Assembly (NCBI GenBank): GCA_000798955.1
Contig: JTLC01000037.1
Location: forward strand, 1 to 36,314
Source: Firmicutes bacterium ZOR0006
GTDB taxonomy: Bacteria > Bacillota_I > Bacilli_A > Culicoidibacterales > ZOR0006
Direction of reading: 5' to 3'
DNA length: 36,314 nt
Shown here: positions 23,697 through 31,652 of the stretch, one piece after another
How the letters are laid out: each line of letters begins with the position of its first letter
Position numbering within the stretch: position 1 is the stretch's first letter
Made by a program: the position numbers and the translations under genes
The notes under the pieces: model-generated
Told to the model about the DNA's origin: nothing
Seen by the model: the letters and a program-made list of their open reading frames with translations, nothing else
The model's database searches: none

Positions 23697-26612
23697 TTAT
23701 TCCTCAACACTTGTAAGATATTCATAGAGTTTTTCATCGACAGGGTCTTGTAAATGCATGTGAATTTGTACGACATTTTTCCCAGCTATTGTCATTGGCT
23801 CCACTTTTCCAGGAATTGGTTTCATATCACCTAAGTAATAAAAGTCTAATCCTTCATCATCACTTTTCTTCACAAAAAGCGGTAAGCGCAAGCCTTCTTC
23901 ATCTGTAGAAACAATCGTTTTCACATCATTACTCGCTAAGGTCCGCCCATTTTTTGAATACCATTCGAGTACTGACTCACTCAAAAATTGATCCTCATAT
24001 TTTGAGGTCTCACTAACTGTCTCGGCTTTATGGTAGGTAACGAAAATCGGACAATTCGTTTTCTCAGGATTAATCATATAACCACCAACGTTTTGTGCAA
24101 CAGGATTTTCCTGCCAATTTAAAATGCGAAAAACATCTTTACGCGTATATTTTTGTTGGAGGATAAAGCCTTCGCGCTCATGTTCTGGATTATATCGCTG
24201 TTTATAGCAGTAATGGGCATAGGCAATAGTGTCTAATAACCATTTTTTAAAGTCACCTTCAGCAATTAAATTGCGAATACTGTCGGTGAACGCCACTTGT
24301 TGGTCATCTTTTTCCAAAATCAGCAAATTATATTTTTGAGCATAGGCTACGAGTTGTTTCTCGTGTTTTTCACGGACAAATTTCAATTCGCAATTTAAAA
24401 GACAACTTTGCCACTCGGCTTCACTTAAAGATAACTCGTATTGCTGTTGTAATTGTTCTGCTACCATTGTTTTCGTCACAACATCATGTACCAATAAAAG
24501 TTCAAGTAAAATAACTTCGCTAATCCGAACACCGTTACACACTTCACTTTGCCATCCCCGTAGTAATTCTTCTGCTGATTCAGATAAAGCATAAAAGTTC
24601 GTTTGCTTGAGACTTTTCACAAAATGATAGTAAGACTTGTTCGCATCAACATATTGGTACGGATCTCGAGCGCCAAAGCGAACAAAATCCATCATCAGTG
24701 GCTGATATCCCAGCTGATACTCAAGCAACCGATAGTCTTCAACTAGCCGTTTGCGTGTCTGGAGGTTACTCTGATTAATTGCCGTAAAAATTTGTTTTTT
24801 GGCAATTTCATCAAAATGAACACTACACGTGCTCGGCATCGAATTAGTCCCTTTCACGACTAATTGTCGCAAGCGATCTTTGTTATATGACTTATCACCA
24901 AACAACGCAATTGGCACTAAAAAGTTATTGGCATAGTTTCCGATGAAATCAATTACGGTTAAATATTCTTTATCTTTGGTTTTACGTAATCCACGACCAA
25001 GTTGTTGGACAAAAATAATTGCTGATTGTGTTGGTCGTAACATTACAACTTGATTCACTGCTGGAATATCGATTCCTTCATTAAAAATATCAACACTGAG
25101 CAAATAATCTAATTTATCAGAATGATTATGTGGTAATTCCAGACGTTCAATTGCTTCTTGCCGTTTTTCTTCAGTTGTTGTTCCTGATAGTGCAAGTGTT
25201 CGCAAACCTTTGGCATTTAATTTTTGAGAAAAAGCTTGGGCCTCATCATTTCTTGAGCAAAAAACTAAGCCCCGAACTTCTCCATCATCACATCCATAAA
25301 ACTGCATTTGTTCATGCATATAGTTTACACGTTCATCGACAACTAGACGGTTAAATTCACTTTTTTCATCAATAATTTCACCATCAAGCGTTAGTTCACT
25401 TACTCCATAATAATGAAACGGGCTCAGCATGTCTTGTGATAAGGCTTCATGCAAACGAATTTCATAGGCCAGATTATGATCAAATTGACTAAAAATATCA
25501 AAACCATCCGTTCGTTCTGGTGTTGCTGTCATTCCAAGCAAAAATTGCGGTTGAAAATAATCAATGATTTTCTGATAACTTTTCGCACCAGCACGATGCG
25601 TTTCATCAATAACAATATAATCAAAAAAAGTTGGTGAAAAGCGTTGTAAATGTTCATCCATTGTCATTGTCTGGGTTGTGGCAAATAAGTAATCCGCTTC
25701 ATCTTTTTGATTTCCAGTATACATCCCAAGTGTTACTGTCCCACCTAGAACTCGCTGGTAACTTTGTAAAGCTGCACGAGCAATATTTTCACGATGGACA
25801 AGAAATAAGAAGCGTTTCGGCTGCTTTTTTTGAACGTGAAAAGCTGATAAATATGTTTTCCCTGTTCCCGTTGCTGAAACAAGCAATGCCCTTTTTTCTC
25901 CCGCATCGTACAAACGATCTAATGCTCGTAGCGCTTGCTTTTGCATCAAATTTGGCTGTAAGCTCCCAATTTTCTCAGTTGGTTGCACAACCGCGCGCCA
26001 ATTAGTCTTTGTACTCTGGTATATTGTTTCATAAACATCAATAAAAGCTTCATCCACAACGGTTGCTTCTTCAAAGACAGCTTCAAATTCTTGTAATGCT
26101 TCTTGCGCAAGTTTTGCCGCTTTAGTTGTCACAACCTTTAAATTCCATTCTTGGTTCTGTGTCAGTGCACTAGCAGTAAAGTTACTACTTCCAATAATTA
26201 ACGTATAGTTATCATCACGATCAAAAAGATAACCTTTGGCATGATAATTCCCTTGTGTTGCCATCCGCAATTCAACATTAGGAAGTTTCAGGATTTCTCG
26301 TAATGCTTGGGGCTGCGTAAAATTTTGATATTGTGAAACCAAAATCTTGCCTTTTATGCCTTTCGCGGCAAGTTCAGCTAATTCTTGTTTTAAAATTGCT
26401 ACCCCACTCGTGGTCATAAAAGCTACGGAAAACCAAAAATATTGGGCTTGCTTCAATTCCCGAACAAGCTGATCAACCACTTTTTTCGCTTGTTGTTCAT
26501 TATTCGTCAAAAGTTGTGGTAAATATTGTTCCGTTATTTTCCCTGAATAATTTGCATCAAAAAAACCAACCTCGATACTTTCACGAAGTTGACTGTATTG
26601 TTGTTCGGCCAT
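23697..26612 (-). CDS. PLD-nuclease/SF2 helicase with DUF3427-like C-terminus (971 aa)
   Basis: Three parts are visible. Residues 40-190 are a phospholipase-D-type nuclease domain with one HKD-like motif (H124, K126, then GSSN at 141-144). Residues 215-590 are a superfamily 2 helicase with Walker A SATGTGKT (246-253), DETH (336-339), MTATPERTDG and motif VI QQLGRGLRK. Residues about 600-971 correspond to the DUF3427-type region, with RKDVFRILNWQENPVAQNVGGY. Such proteins resemble restriction-enzyme subunits and are suspected of roles in defence or DNA repair, but the substrate is not established. The ATG overlaps the Nudix stop (TAATG) after AGGAGGATAA, so the two genes are coupled. The length is normal for the family. 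Confidence 0.9.
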   Translation of the reverse strand: MAEQQYSQLRESIEVGFFDANYSGKITEQYLPQLLTNNEQQAKKVVDQLVRELKQAQYFWFSVAFMTTSGVAILKQELAELAAKGIKGKILVSQYQNFTQPQALREILKLPNVELRMATQGNYHAKGYLFDRDDNYTLIIGSSNFTASALTQNQEWNLKVVTTKAAKLAQEALQEFEAVFEEATVVDEAFIDVYETIYQSTKTNWRAVVQPTEKIGSLQPNLMQKQALRALDRLYDAGEKRALLVSATGTGKTYLSAFHVQKKQPKRFLFLVHRENIARAALQSYQRVLGGTVTLGMYTGNQKDEADYLFATTQTMTMDEHLQRFSPTFFDYIVIDETHRAGAKSYQKIIDYFQPQFLLGMTATPERTDGFDIFSQFDHNLAYEIRLHEALSQDMLSPFHYYGVSELTLDGEIIDEKSEFNRLVVDERVNYMHEQMQFYGCDDGEVRGLVFCSRNDEAQAFSQKLNAKGLRTLALSGTTTEEKRQEAIERLELPHNHSDKLDYLLSVDIFNEGIDIPAVNQVVMLRPTQSAIIFVQQLGRGLRKTKDKEYLTVIDFIGNYANNFLVPIALFGDKSYNKDRLRQLVVKGTNSMPSTCSVHFDEIAKKQIFTAINQSNLQTRKRLVEDYRLLEYQLGYQPLMMDFVRFGARDPYQYVDANKSYYHFVKSLKQTNFYALSESAEELLRGWQSEVCNGVRISEVILLELLLVHDVVTKTMVAEQLQQQYELSLSEAEWQSCLLNCELKFVREKHEKQLVAYAQKYNLLILEKDDQQVAFTDSIRNLIAEGDFKKWLLDTIAYAHYCYKQRYNPEHEREGFILQQKYTRKDVFRILNWQENPVAQNVGGYMINPEKTNCPIFVTYHKAETVSETSKYEDQFLSESVLEWYSKNGRTLASNDVKTIVSTDEEGLRLPLFVKKSDDEGLDFYYLGDMKPIPGKVEPMTIAGKNVVQIHMHLQDPVDEKLYEYLTSVEE

Positions 26613-27016
26613 TACTTATCCTCCTGTTGCAATTGTGCTACAACGTCAAGATCAGCGGGAGCAAAATTTACGCACCCTAATTCACTGACTGGTAACCATT
26701 TACTATCCGCATGTTCTCGAAGTGAAATTTCACCCTGAAACCCCTCAATCTTATAGAAGTGTAATTCAATATCCAACGACTCTTGCTCATATAAAGTAAT
26801 TAAATAGCACGTCGGATTTACAACAGCGATAATTCCTAGTTCTTCTGCTAATTCTCGCTTCAATGCTTGTGGATGATTTTCATTTATTTCAACTTTACCA
26901 CCTGGAAATTCCCACATGAGTCCAAAACTTGTCGCCGCATTTCTTTGGGCAACAAAGATTTCTCCTGCTTGATTATAAATAATTCCAGCAACAACTGTTA
27001 TTTTTCGTTTTTGCAT
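26612..27016 (-). CDS. Nudix hydrolase, MutT-like (134 aa)
   Basis: The complete Nudix box G-x5-E-x7-REUxEExGU is present, from GGKVEINE to RELAEELGI. The N-terminal strand ITVVAGIIYN and the SDLD/PADL end resemble the (d)NTP pyrophosphohydrolases that clean oxidised nucleotides (CTP-diphosphatase/MutT group). The substrate is not certain. ATG at 27016 is 11 nt from AGGGAGTG. A GTG at 27028 touches that site and is less likely. Its stop overlaps the helicase start by one base, so the pair should be made together. A TATAAT lies about 25 nt upstream of the start. Confidence 0.88.
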   Translation of the reverse strand: MQKRKITVVAGIIYNQAGEIFVAQRNAATSFGLMWEFPGGKVEINENHPQALKRELAEELGIIAVVNPTCYLITLYEQESLDIELHFYKIEGFQGEISLREHADSKWLPVSELGCVNFAPADLDVVAQLQQEDK

Positions 27017-27040
27017 TATTGGTATCACTCCCTTTTTCTC

Positions 27041-27046
27041 ATTATA
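27041..27046 (-). promoter_or_regulatory. -10 element of the Nudix-helicase operon
   Basis: TATAAT on the minus strand, 25 nt before the Nudix start, with a weak T-rich -35 (TTTTCT). Confidence 0.5.
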
Positions 27047-27116
27047 AGTTAATCATGATGAAAAGAAAAGATCAACCACTGTTATTGAGTCAACTTACTT
27101 TGTGATTTTCATATTG

Positions 27117-27791
27117 TTACAGTGTCATTTCTAGGTACAGCGGCATATGATCAGAATAGATAATCCATTCTTCAAAATTACCAAGCTCCATATATTTATA
27201 ATAATCCAAATTCAAAAAAGCATAATCGATATGATATGATTTTTCAAAATGGCGATGTAAAAAGAATGTTGCTTGTGTTTCTTGTCCTTGATGTTCATTC
27301 TTTTCGTAGTGATATGCCGATTCTAACTTTACCATTTTGAACTTTTCAACTACATATGTATGGTTACGTTCCTGATGCTTCTTATCCCAACGTTTATTGC
27401 TGTTAAAATCACCCAATACAACTAATTTTTCGTGAAATTTATCATAGTGAATTTCTTGGTAAACACAATACTCTTCAATATGCGGACTTCCTGCCCAAAC
27501 TGCTAGAATATCCAATTCATCATTGATTCTCACTGACAAAAAATGTCTTAACAAAAAATTTTGCCAGCCATTATCTTTTAAGATAATACCCTCTTTAGCA
27601 AATATACCTAATCCTTTATTCTTATTATTCCCTATCCACATATGATTAGATGTAAATTTTTGATATGCACTATGCTTTGTCACCACAGGATTTTCACATT
27701 CTTGAATGACATAGATATCTGCTTCATATGCTTCTATATACTGAAATTTTTCGCGAAATTTCCCCTGACAATTCCAACTAATAATTTTCAT
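27117..27791 (-). CDS. Endonuclease/exonuclease/phosphatase (EEP) family protein (224 aa)
   Basis: EEP-fold metal-dependent phosphodiesterase: SWNCQG (N7), VIQECE (E31), GDFN (127-130), HIDYAFL (187-190) and the terminal SDHMP (213-215) are all catalytic landmarks. Members include exonuclease III, DNase I-like nucleases and lipid phosphatases, so the substrate is open. The gene is more A/T rich than its neighbours, which suggests acquisition. GGGGAGATATC lies before the ATG. I see no clear terminator between it and the Nudix-helicase operon 100 nt downstream, so read-through could make all three one unit. Confidence 0.85.
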   Translation of the reverse strand: MKIISWNCQGKFREKFQYIEAYEADIYVIQECENPVVTKHSAYQKFTSNHMWIGNNKNKGLGIFAKEGIILKDNGWQNFLLRHFLSVRINDELDILAVWAGSPHIEEYCVYQEIHYDKFHEKLVVLGDFNSNKRWDKKHQERNHTYVVEKFKMVKLESAYHYEKNEHQGQETQATFFLHRHFEKSYHIDYAFLNLDYYKYMELGNFEEWIIYSDHMPLYLEMTL

Positions 27792-27942
27792 AATGATATC
27801 TCCCCTTAGGTTTTCAAATTGTCACTAATACAATTAAGTCCTTTTTATACTATTATCTTTAGTCAATATTTACAAGCGATAGTTCATCCTAACTCACCAG
27901 ATAAGCCCATTGTTTTTTCTTGATTTTATCAATGAAGAACAA

Positions 27943-27974
27943 AAACAAGGACAGACTTTCGCCTCTCCTTGTTT
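27943..27974 (-). terminator. Terminator of the HTH-desulfoferrodoxin gene
   Basis: AAACAAGGA and TCCTTGTTT form a 9-bp stem with a 14-nt loop, and a T-rich tract follows on the minus strand. It lies 35 nt after the stop codon. Confidence 0.8.
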
Positions 27975-28009
27975 CGCTCCAACCATGACTAATCATGTCT
28001 ATTATTCGC

Positions 28010-28591
28010 CTAGATATACTGATAAAACAAACCATCTTTGGTGCAATACCAGACTAACATACCGCGTTGTTTTGGTAAGCGGACTTGTAAATCCCACTCG
28101 GGGTACTGCTTGATGATCTCTGCTTTCTCTCCTGTTAGCAGGGCGACAAACGAGATATAGTGCGTTTTCTCCATTGGATGATCCGAATGAACAAACCATT
28201 GATGCTCAATCGGTTCGACACTTAATTTTTCTTCTGGTGTGGCTTTTTGAGCGACTCTCACTTCGAGTTTGCGACCGCAGCACGAAACTTCTGAGTTACC
28301 CGTACAAAATGTGATATGCCCACAATTATCACAAACAAAAAATTTCGACTTCTTCATATTTCCTCCAATAAAATCATTTTCTGGTAATTCACCAACTAAC
28401 AAGCTACTAATATCAACTTCTAAAAGCTCTGATACTGCCAAAACAAGTGAAATATCCGGATAGCCGATTCCACGTTCCCATTTTGAAATCGTCCGATCAC
28501 TGACGTTTAATTGCTCGGCTAACTGTTTTTGCGTCAGTCCTTTTTGTGTTCGTAGCTCATAAATAAGCTTTCCTGTCTTATTTGGTTGCAT
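28010..28591 (-). CDS. XRE-type HTH regulator fused to a desulfoferrodoxin-like domain (193 aa)
   Basis: Residues 5-65 are a Cro/C1-type HTH with LTQKQLAEQLNVSDRTISKW. Residues 84-110 read FVCDNC...VSCCG, matching the rubredoxin-like N-terminal metal site of desulfoferrodoxin (C87, C90, C104, C105). The rest (130-193) resembles the superoxide reductase domain, with HPMEKTHYISF (H138, H144) and YCTKDGLF (C183). The usual final iron ligand in C-N-x-H-G is not a histidine here. This suggests a metal or redox sensor and not an active superoxide reductase. ATG at 28591 follows GGGAGGTGAG. The longer in-frame reading to 28612 overlaps that site. Such HTH fusions occur in Bacillota. The regulon is unknown. 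Confidence 0.85.
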   Translation of the reverse strand: MQPNKTGKLIYELRTQKGLTQKQLAEQLNVSDRTISKWERGIGYPDISLVLAVSELLEVDISSLLVGELPENDFIGGNMKKSKFFVCDNCGHITFCTGNSEVSCCGRKLEVRVAQKATPEEKLSVEPIEHQWFVHSDHPMEKTHYISFVALLTGEKAEIIKQYPEWDLQVRLPKQRGMLVWYCTKDGLFYQYI

Positions 28592-28925
28592 GTGCCTCAC
28601 CTCCCTTTTCAAGATACCACCATCCTAGTAGCTTGGCAACAAACGCTCCGTTGAGTTGGCACTTTTTTTCTCTATCCTACTTGTTTTTTGTCGCCTGAGT
28701 GCTATACTTACACAAATTCAAATCATGAGCGTGGAGGGTAGTAACAGCTCAAATTAAGTTATAAAAAAATATAAAATAGTATTGACTTTAGTTGCTATTT
28801 TTGTAACGCTCGATTCAAGAGGTGATAAAGTTGAAGTATGATTCAAATTTTCACTGTTTTTAGTGCTCGCCTTCAAGGGCGACGTGCAAATAAAGCGAAA
28901 CAGATGATAAAGGAGTTGATTGAAG
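28592..28925. other. Intergenic region with an orphan plus-strand promoter and the left part of the tnpB element
   Basis: About 330 nt. At 28681-28708 there is a plus-strand promoter. A GGAGGG Shine-Dalgarno-like site follows at 28733-28738 but no gene starts after it. From about 28745 the sequence becomes A/T rich and unlike its surroundings, and a hairpin TCGCC/GGGCGA lies near 28867-28882, as expected for the left end of an IS200/IS605-type element. The exact element boundary cannot be set by eye. Confidence 0.45.
28681..28708 (+). promoter_or_regulatory. Orphan promoter pointing into the tnpB element
   Basis: TTGTTT (28681-28686) and TATACT (28703-28708) with 16-nt spacing. TGC before the -10 makes it an extended element. 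No plausible ORF starts behind the downstream GGAGGG. Confidence 0.55.
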
Positions 28926-30056
28926 ATGATCCTCGCTCAAAAAATTAGACTGTATCCAAATGATGAACAAGCACAAAAATTGTGGCAGTCAGTTGGAACA
29001 GCTCGTTTTGTTTACAATTGGACACTTGCTCGCCAAGAAGAAAATTATCAAAACGGTGGAACGTTCATTTCTGACAATGAGTTACGCAAAGAACTGACAC
29101 AACTGAAGAAAACTGACCTTGTTTGGCTAAGTGAAGTATCAAACAATGTCGCCAAACAAGCGGTCAAAGACGCCTGTTTAGCCTATAAGCGCATGTTTAA
29201 CGGTCTTGCTCAAAAACCACGTTTTAAAAGTCGGAAGCGGTCAAAGCCAAGCTTTTATAACGATAATGAGAAACTCAAAGTCAAATTTCAATCAGTTTTG
29301 ATTGAAAAAGTTGGCTGGATCAAAATTAAAGAACAGATTCCAATTGAAGGTAAATATACAAATCCACGCATTAGTCATGATGGAAAGTATTGGTATCTCT
29401 GTGTTGGTGTTGAGCAGGAGTTTGAACAACCAATATTAAGCAATGAAAGCTTAGGTGTTGATGTTGGCATCAAACACTTAGCTGTCTGTTCAGATGGAAC
29501 AGTTTTTAAAAACATCAATAAAAGTCAAACAGTGCGAAAGCTTGAAAAACGCTTACGCAGACTACAAAAACAAGTTTCTCGTAAATATGAAAATAACAAG
29601 AAAGGAAGCCAATTTGTAAAGACGAAAAATATCCTCAAACTTGAACAACAAATGAAATTGCTACACCGCCGTTTAAAACACATCCGCATGAATCATCTTC
29701 ATCAAGTAACGAATCAGATGGTGAAAACCAAACCATCACAAGTAGTTATGGAGACGTTAAATATTCAAGGGATGATGAAAAATAAACACTTAGCGAAAGC
29801 AATTCAGAAACAAGGATTATACGAACTCAAGCGCCAACTGATGTACAAATGCCAAAAATATGGTATTGCATTTATTGCAGCAGATATGTGGTTTCCATCG
29901 TCAAAAAAATGTTCGCATTGTGGAGCGGTCAAAACACGGCTGTCGCTCTCTGAGCGCACATTTGATTGTGAAGCATGTCACTTTACGATTGACCGCGATT
30001 TGAACGCTGCCATCAATTTGAGTAATTATCAATTTACTTCATCACTGAAACGATGA
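28926..30056 (+). CDS. tnpB: RNA-guided endonuclease TnpB, IS200/IS605 family (376 aa)
   Basis: TnpB is the RuvC-type nuclease of IS605/IS607 elements, ancestor of Cas12, guided by a right-end omega RNA. All catalytic landmarks are visible: D179 in LGVDVGIKHLAV, E276 in VVMETLNI, the zinc ribbon C329/C332/C348/C351 (CSHC, CEAC) and D358 in DRDLNAAINL. The N-terminal IRLYPNDEQAQKLW is typical. The length is normal and the frame is intact, so it may be active. ATG at 28926 is 10 nt from AAAGGAG. A TTG two codons earlier is possible. No tnpA accompanies it, so it cannot move without help. Confidence 0.93.
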   Translation: MILAQKIRLYPNDEQAQKLWQSVGTARFVYNWTLARQEENYQNGGTFISDNELRKELTQLKKTDLVWLSEVSNNVAKQAVKDACLAYKRMFNGLAQKPRFKSRKRSKPSFYNDNEKLKVKFQSVLIEKVGWIKIKEQIPIEGKYTNPRISHDGKYWYLCVGVEQEFEQPILSNESLGVDVGIKHLAVCSDGTVFKNINKSQTVRKLEKRLRRLQKQVSRKYENNKKGSQFVKTKNILKLEQQMKLLHRRLKHIRMNHLHQVTNQMVKTKPSQVVMETLNIQGMMKNKHLAKAIQKQGLYELKRQLMYKCQKYGIAFIAADMWFPSSKKCSHCGAVKTRLSLSERTFDCEACHFTIDRDLNAAINLSNYQFTSSLKR

Positions 30057-30233
30057 AACAAATATGTAGGATTCGTTGTATCCGAATTTACGCCCCTGGA
30101 GTGTTATACCAAACAAAAGTAGTTGTCTTGTCCTTGGAAACAAGCTTCACAAGCCAGCCAAATTGAACACGACGAACGGGGAATTAAACAGTTTGTTGTA
30201 GAGTTTTGAGATATTTATAAACTTTTATAATAA
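30040..30233 (+). ncRNA. Candidate omega RNA / right end of the tnpB element
   Basis: The 3' end of tnpB plus the following noncoding stretch up to the fruA junction is where omega RNAs of this family lie. The segment is structured (for example CTTG...CAAG pairings near 30125-30160) and ends at the presumed element boundary, where guide sequence would begin. The call rests on location only. Confidence 0.4.
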
Positions 30234-30605
30234 ATTGGCAACGGAATGATTCCACCATTGGCGATTGCCCTTTCAGTCACAGTGTTCCCAAAACTATGGA
30301 GCAAACGTGATCGTGAAGCTGGATTCTTAAACTATGTGATGGGATCATCATTCATCACTGAAGGTGCAATTCCATTTGCGGCAGCGAATCCATTACGTGT
30401 GATTCCAGCCTTAGCCGTGGGAGCTGCAACAACAGGAGCGTTATCAATGTTCTGCGGAGCTGCTTCATCAGCACCACAAGGAGGAATCTTCGTCTTCCCA
30501 TTAATCACGAACCTTGGAGGATATGTGATTGCGATTGTGGCCGGTACAGTTGTCGCCGCAGTCATCCTATCAATCTTAATCAAAAAACAAAACGCAAAAG
30601 CATAA
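30234..30605 (+). pseudogene. fruA: fruA fragment, C-terminal end of the fructose PTS EIIC domain, inverted
   Basis: The frame reads MIPPLAIALSVTVFPKLW, then SSFITEGAIPFAAANPLRVIP and GGIFVFPLITNLGGY, ending KKQNAKA. This is the conserved C-terminal third of FruA-type EIIC. It has no ribosome binding site, and an in-frame stop in the adjoining element sequence closes it upstream. It lies on the plus strand, while fruR, fruK and the rest of fruA lie on the minus strand. The terminator at 30608-30642, which presumably ended the fru operon, has moved with it. Non-functional as it stands. Confidence 0.85.
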
Positions 30606-30607
30606 AC

Positions 30608-30642
30608 AAAAAGTCACGAACAATAACGCTCGTGACTTTTTT
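30608..30642. terminator. Bidirectional terminator between the fruA fragment and the 121-aa gene
   Basis: GTCACGA and TCGTGAC form a stem with A and T runs on the two sides. It serves the convergent genes on both strands. Confidence 0.85.
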
Positions 30643-30669
30643 GCTTTCTCAGCTGATAGTCAGCAATTA

Positions 30670-31035
30670 CTAGCGTTTTGCGAAGTTTCGAAGCAAACGC
30701 GTCAACCAGAAAAATGCAAGATAAATAAGCGAGCAAAAGAGCCAGACAAAGAGTGCATTGGGAAGTCCTGCAAAGATTGTGACCGTCACAAGTAAGAAAA
30801 GACTGTAGGTGAAGTACACCACCGTAGGAGACAAATGGTACGTACTCGTGATTCCAGTGATGATGGCAACGATAAATAAGAGGAAGAGTAAACCAAAAAA
30901 TAAAGTGAAAGCTTCTGCTTCAGTTGTAAAACTTTGCGAAAGGTTCAAGAAAAATAAGGGGATGATATTCCCAATCCCGGGAATAAACAATAGAATCCAA
31001 TCTTTTAGTGTCCAATTTTGAAGTGACAGCTTCAT
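30670..31035 (-). CDS. Small four-helix membrane protein of unknown function (121 aa)
   Basis: I do not recognise it. Four hydrophobic segments (about 14-32, 42-62, 70-90 and 94-112) are followed by a basic end LLRNFAKR. No motif is visible. ATG at 31035 overlaps the stop that ends the truncated fruA frame (ATGA), and TAGGGG lies 7 nt upstream inside the fruA sequence. If the fruA segment was rearranged, the breakpoint lies at this start codon, and the gene may have lost its own promoter or start and now use fru operon transcription. The start is therefore less certain than the body. Confidence 0.6.
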   Translation of the reverse strand: MKLSLQNWTLKDWILLFIPGIGNIIPLFFLNLSQSFTTEAEAFTLFFGLLFLLFIVAIITGITSTYHLSPTVVYFTYSLFLLVTVTIFAGLPNALFVWLFCSLIYLAFFWLTRLLRNFAKR

Positions 31036-31652
31036 AATACAGCCCCTAAGACTGGGAATAAGAAGATTGCCTTAATTCCTTCTAATGGTTTTGGTAACCA
31101 CGAGAACCCTTTGCGTAACGCTAGGATAATTCCTCCCGCTAAGAACCCGGCTAATAAACCACCAAGGAAACCAGCGCCACCGACATTTGCCAGTAAACCA
31201 CCGACGAACCCGACAACTAATCCTGGACAATCAGCGATACTCATTCCGATAAATCCGGCTAAGACTGGGACAATCACACCGAAGCTGAGATCACCAATTT
31301 GTTTTAAAGCGGCAGCAAACGTATTATATTCTGGGCTTGCTGGATCAGCTGAGTGAATTCCGAACATGAACGAGAAGGCAATCAAGATTCCCTCAGCGAT
31401 TACAAATGGTAACATGTTGCTGACACCATTCATTAAGTGCTTGTAGAATTTACGGCCGATACTTTCATTGCTTGCATCCGCTTCGGTTGCTTCTTCACCA
31501 CCACTTGCTTGATAAATCGGTGCATCTTGTTTTTGGGCTTTCGCAATTAATTCATCGGCTTTGTAGATTCCATCAGCAACTGGTACCGTAATCATATGTT
31601 TCCCTGCAAAACGAGCAGTTGCGACTTTTTTATCCGCAGCAACGATGTCGGT
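31032..31652 (-). pseudogene. fruA: fruA fragment: end of EIIB and start of EIIC of the fructose PTS permease
   Basis: The open frame begins directly after the fruK stop codon with TDIVAADKKVATARFAGK, which is the middle to end of a fructose EIIB domain. It passes through a linker, then enters EIIC (KHLMNGVSNMLPFVIAEG, GFVGGLLANVGGAGFLGG) and ends at IFLFPVLGAVL. The EIIA domain, the EIIB phosphocysteine part and the EIIC middle are missing. An internal ATG at 31595 opens a 187-residue reading, but I see no convincing site, and the product would lack the parts needed for transport. Confidence 0.85.

Larger units (their letters stand above)
28745..30233 (+). mobile_element. IS200/IS605-family element carrying only tnpB
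   Basis: A tnpB gene is present with no tnpA in the window. The left boundary is estimated near 28745, where base composition changes. The right boundary is estimated near 30233, where fructose-permease coding sequence begins abruptly (GGCAACGGAATGATT). Elements of this family lack terminal inverted repeats and use subterminal hairpins, so both ends are approximate. The right side abuts a fruA fragment. Confidence 0.6.

Noticed and set aside
30246-30605. Independent 119-aa membrane protein
   Set aside because: Sequence is the C-terminal part of fructose EIIC without a start site, so it is a fragment.
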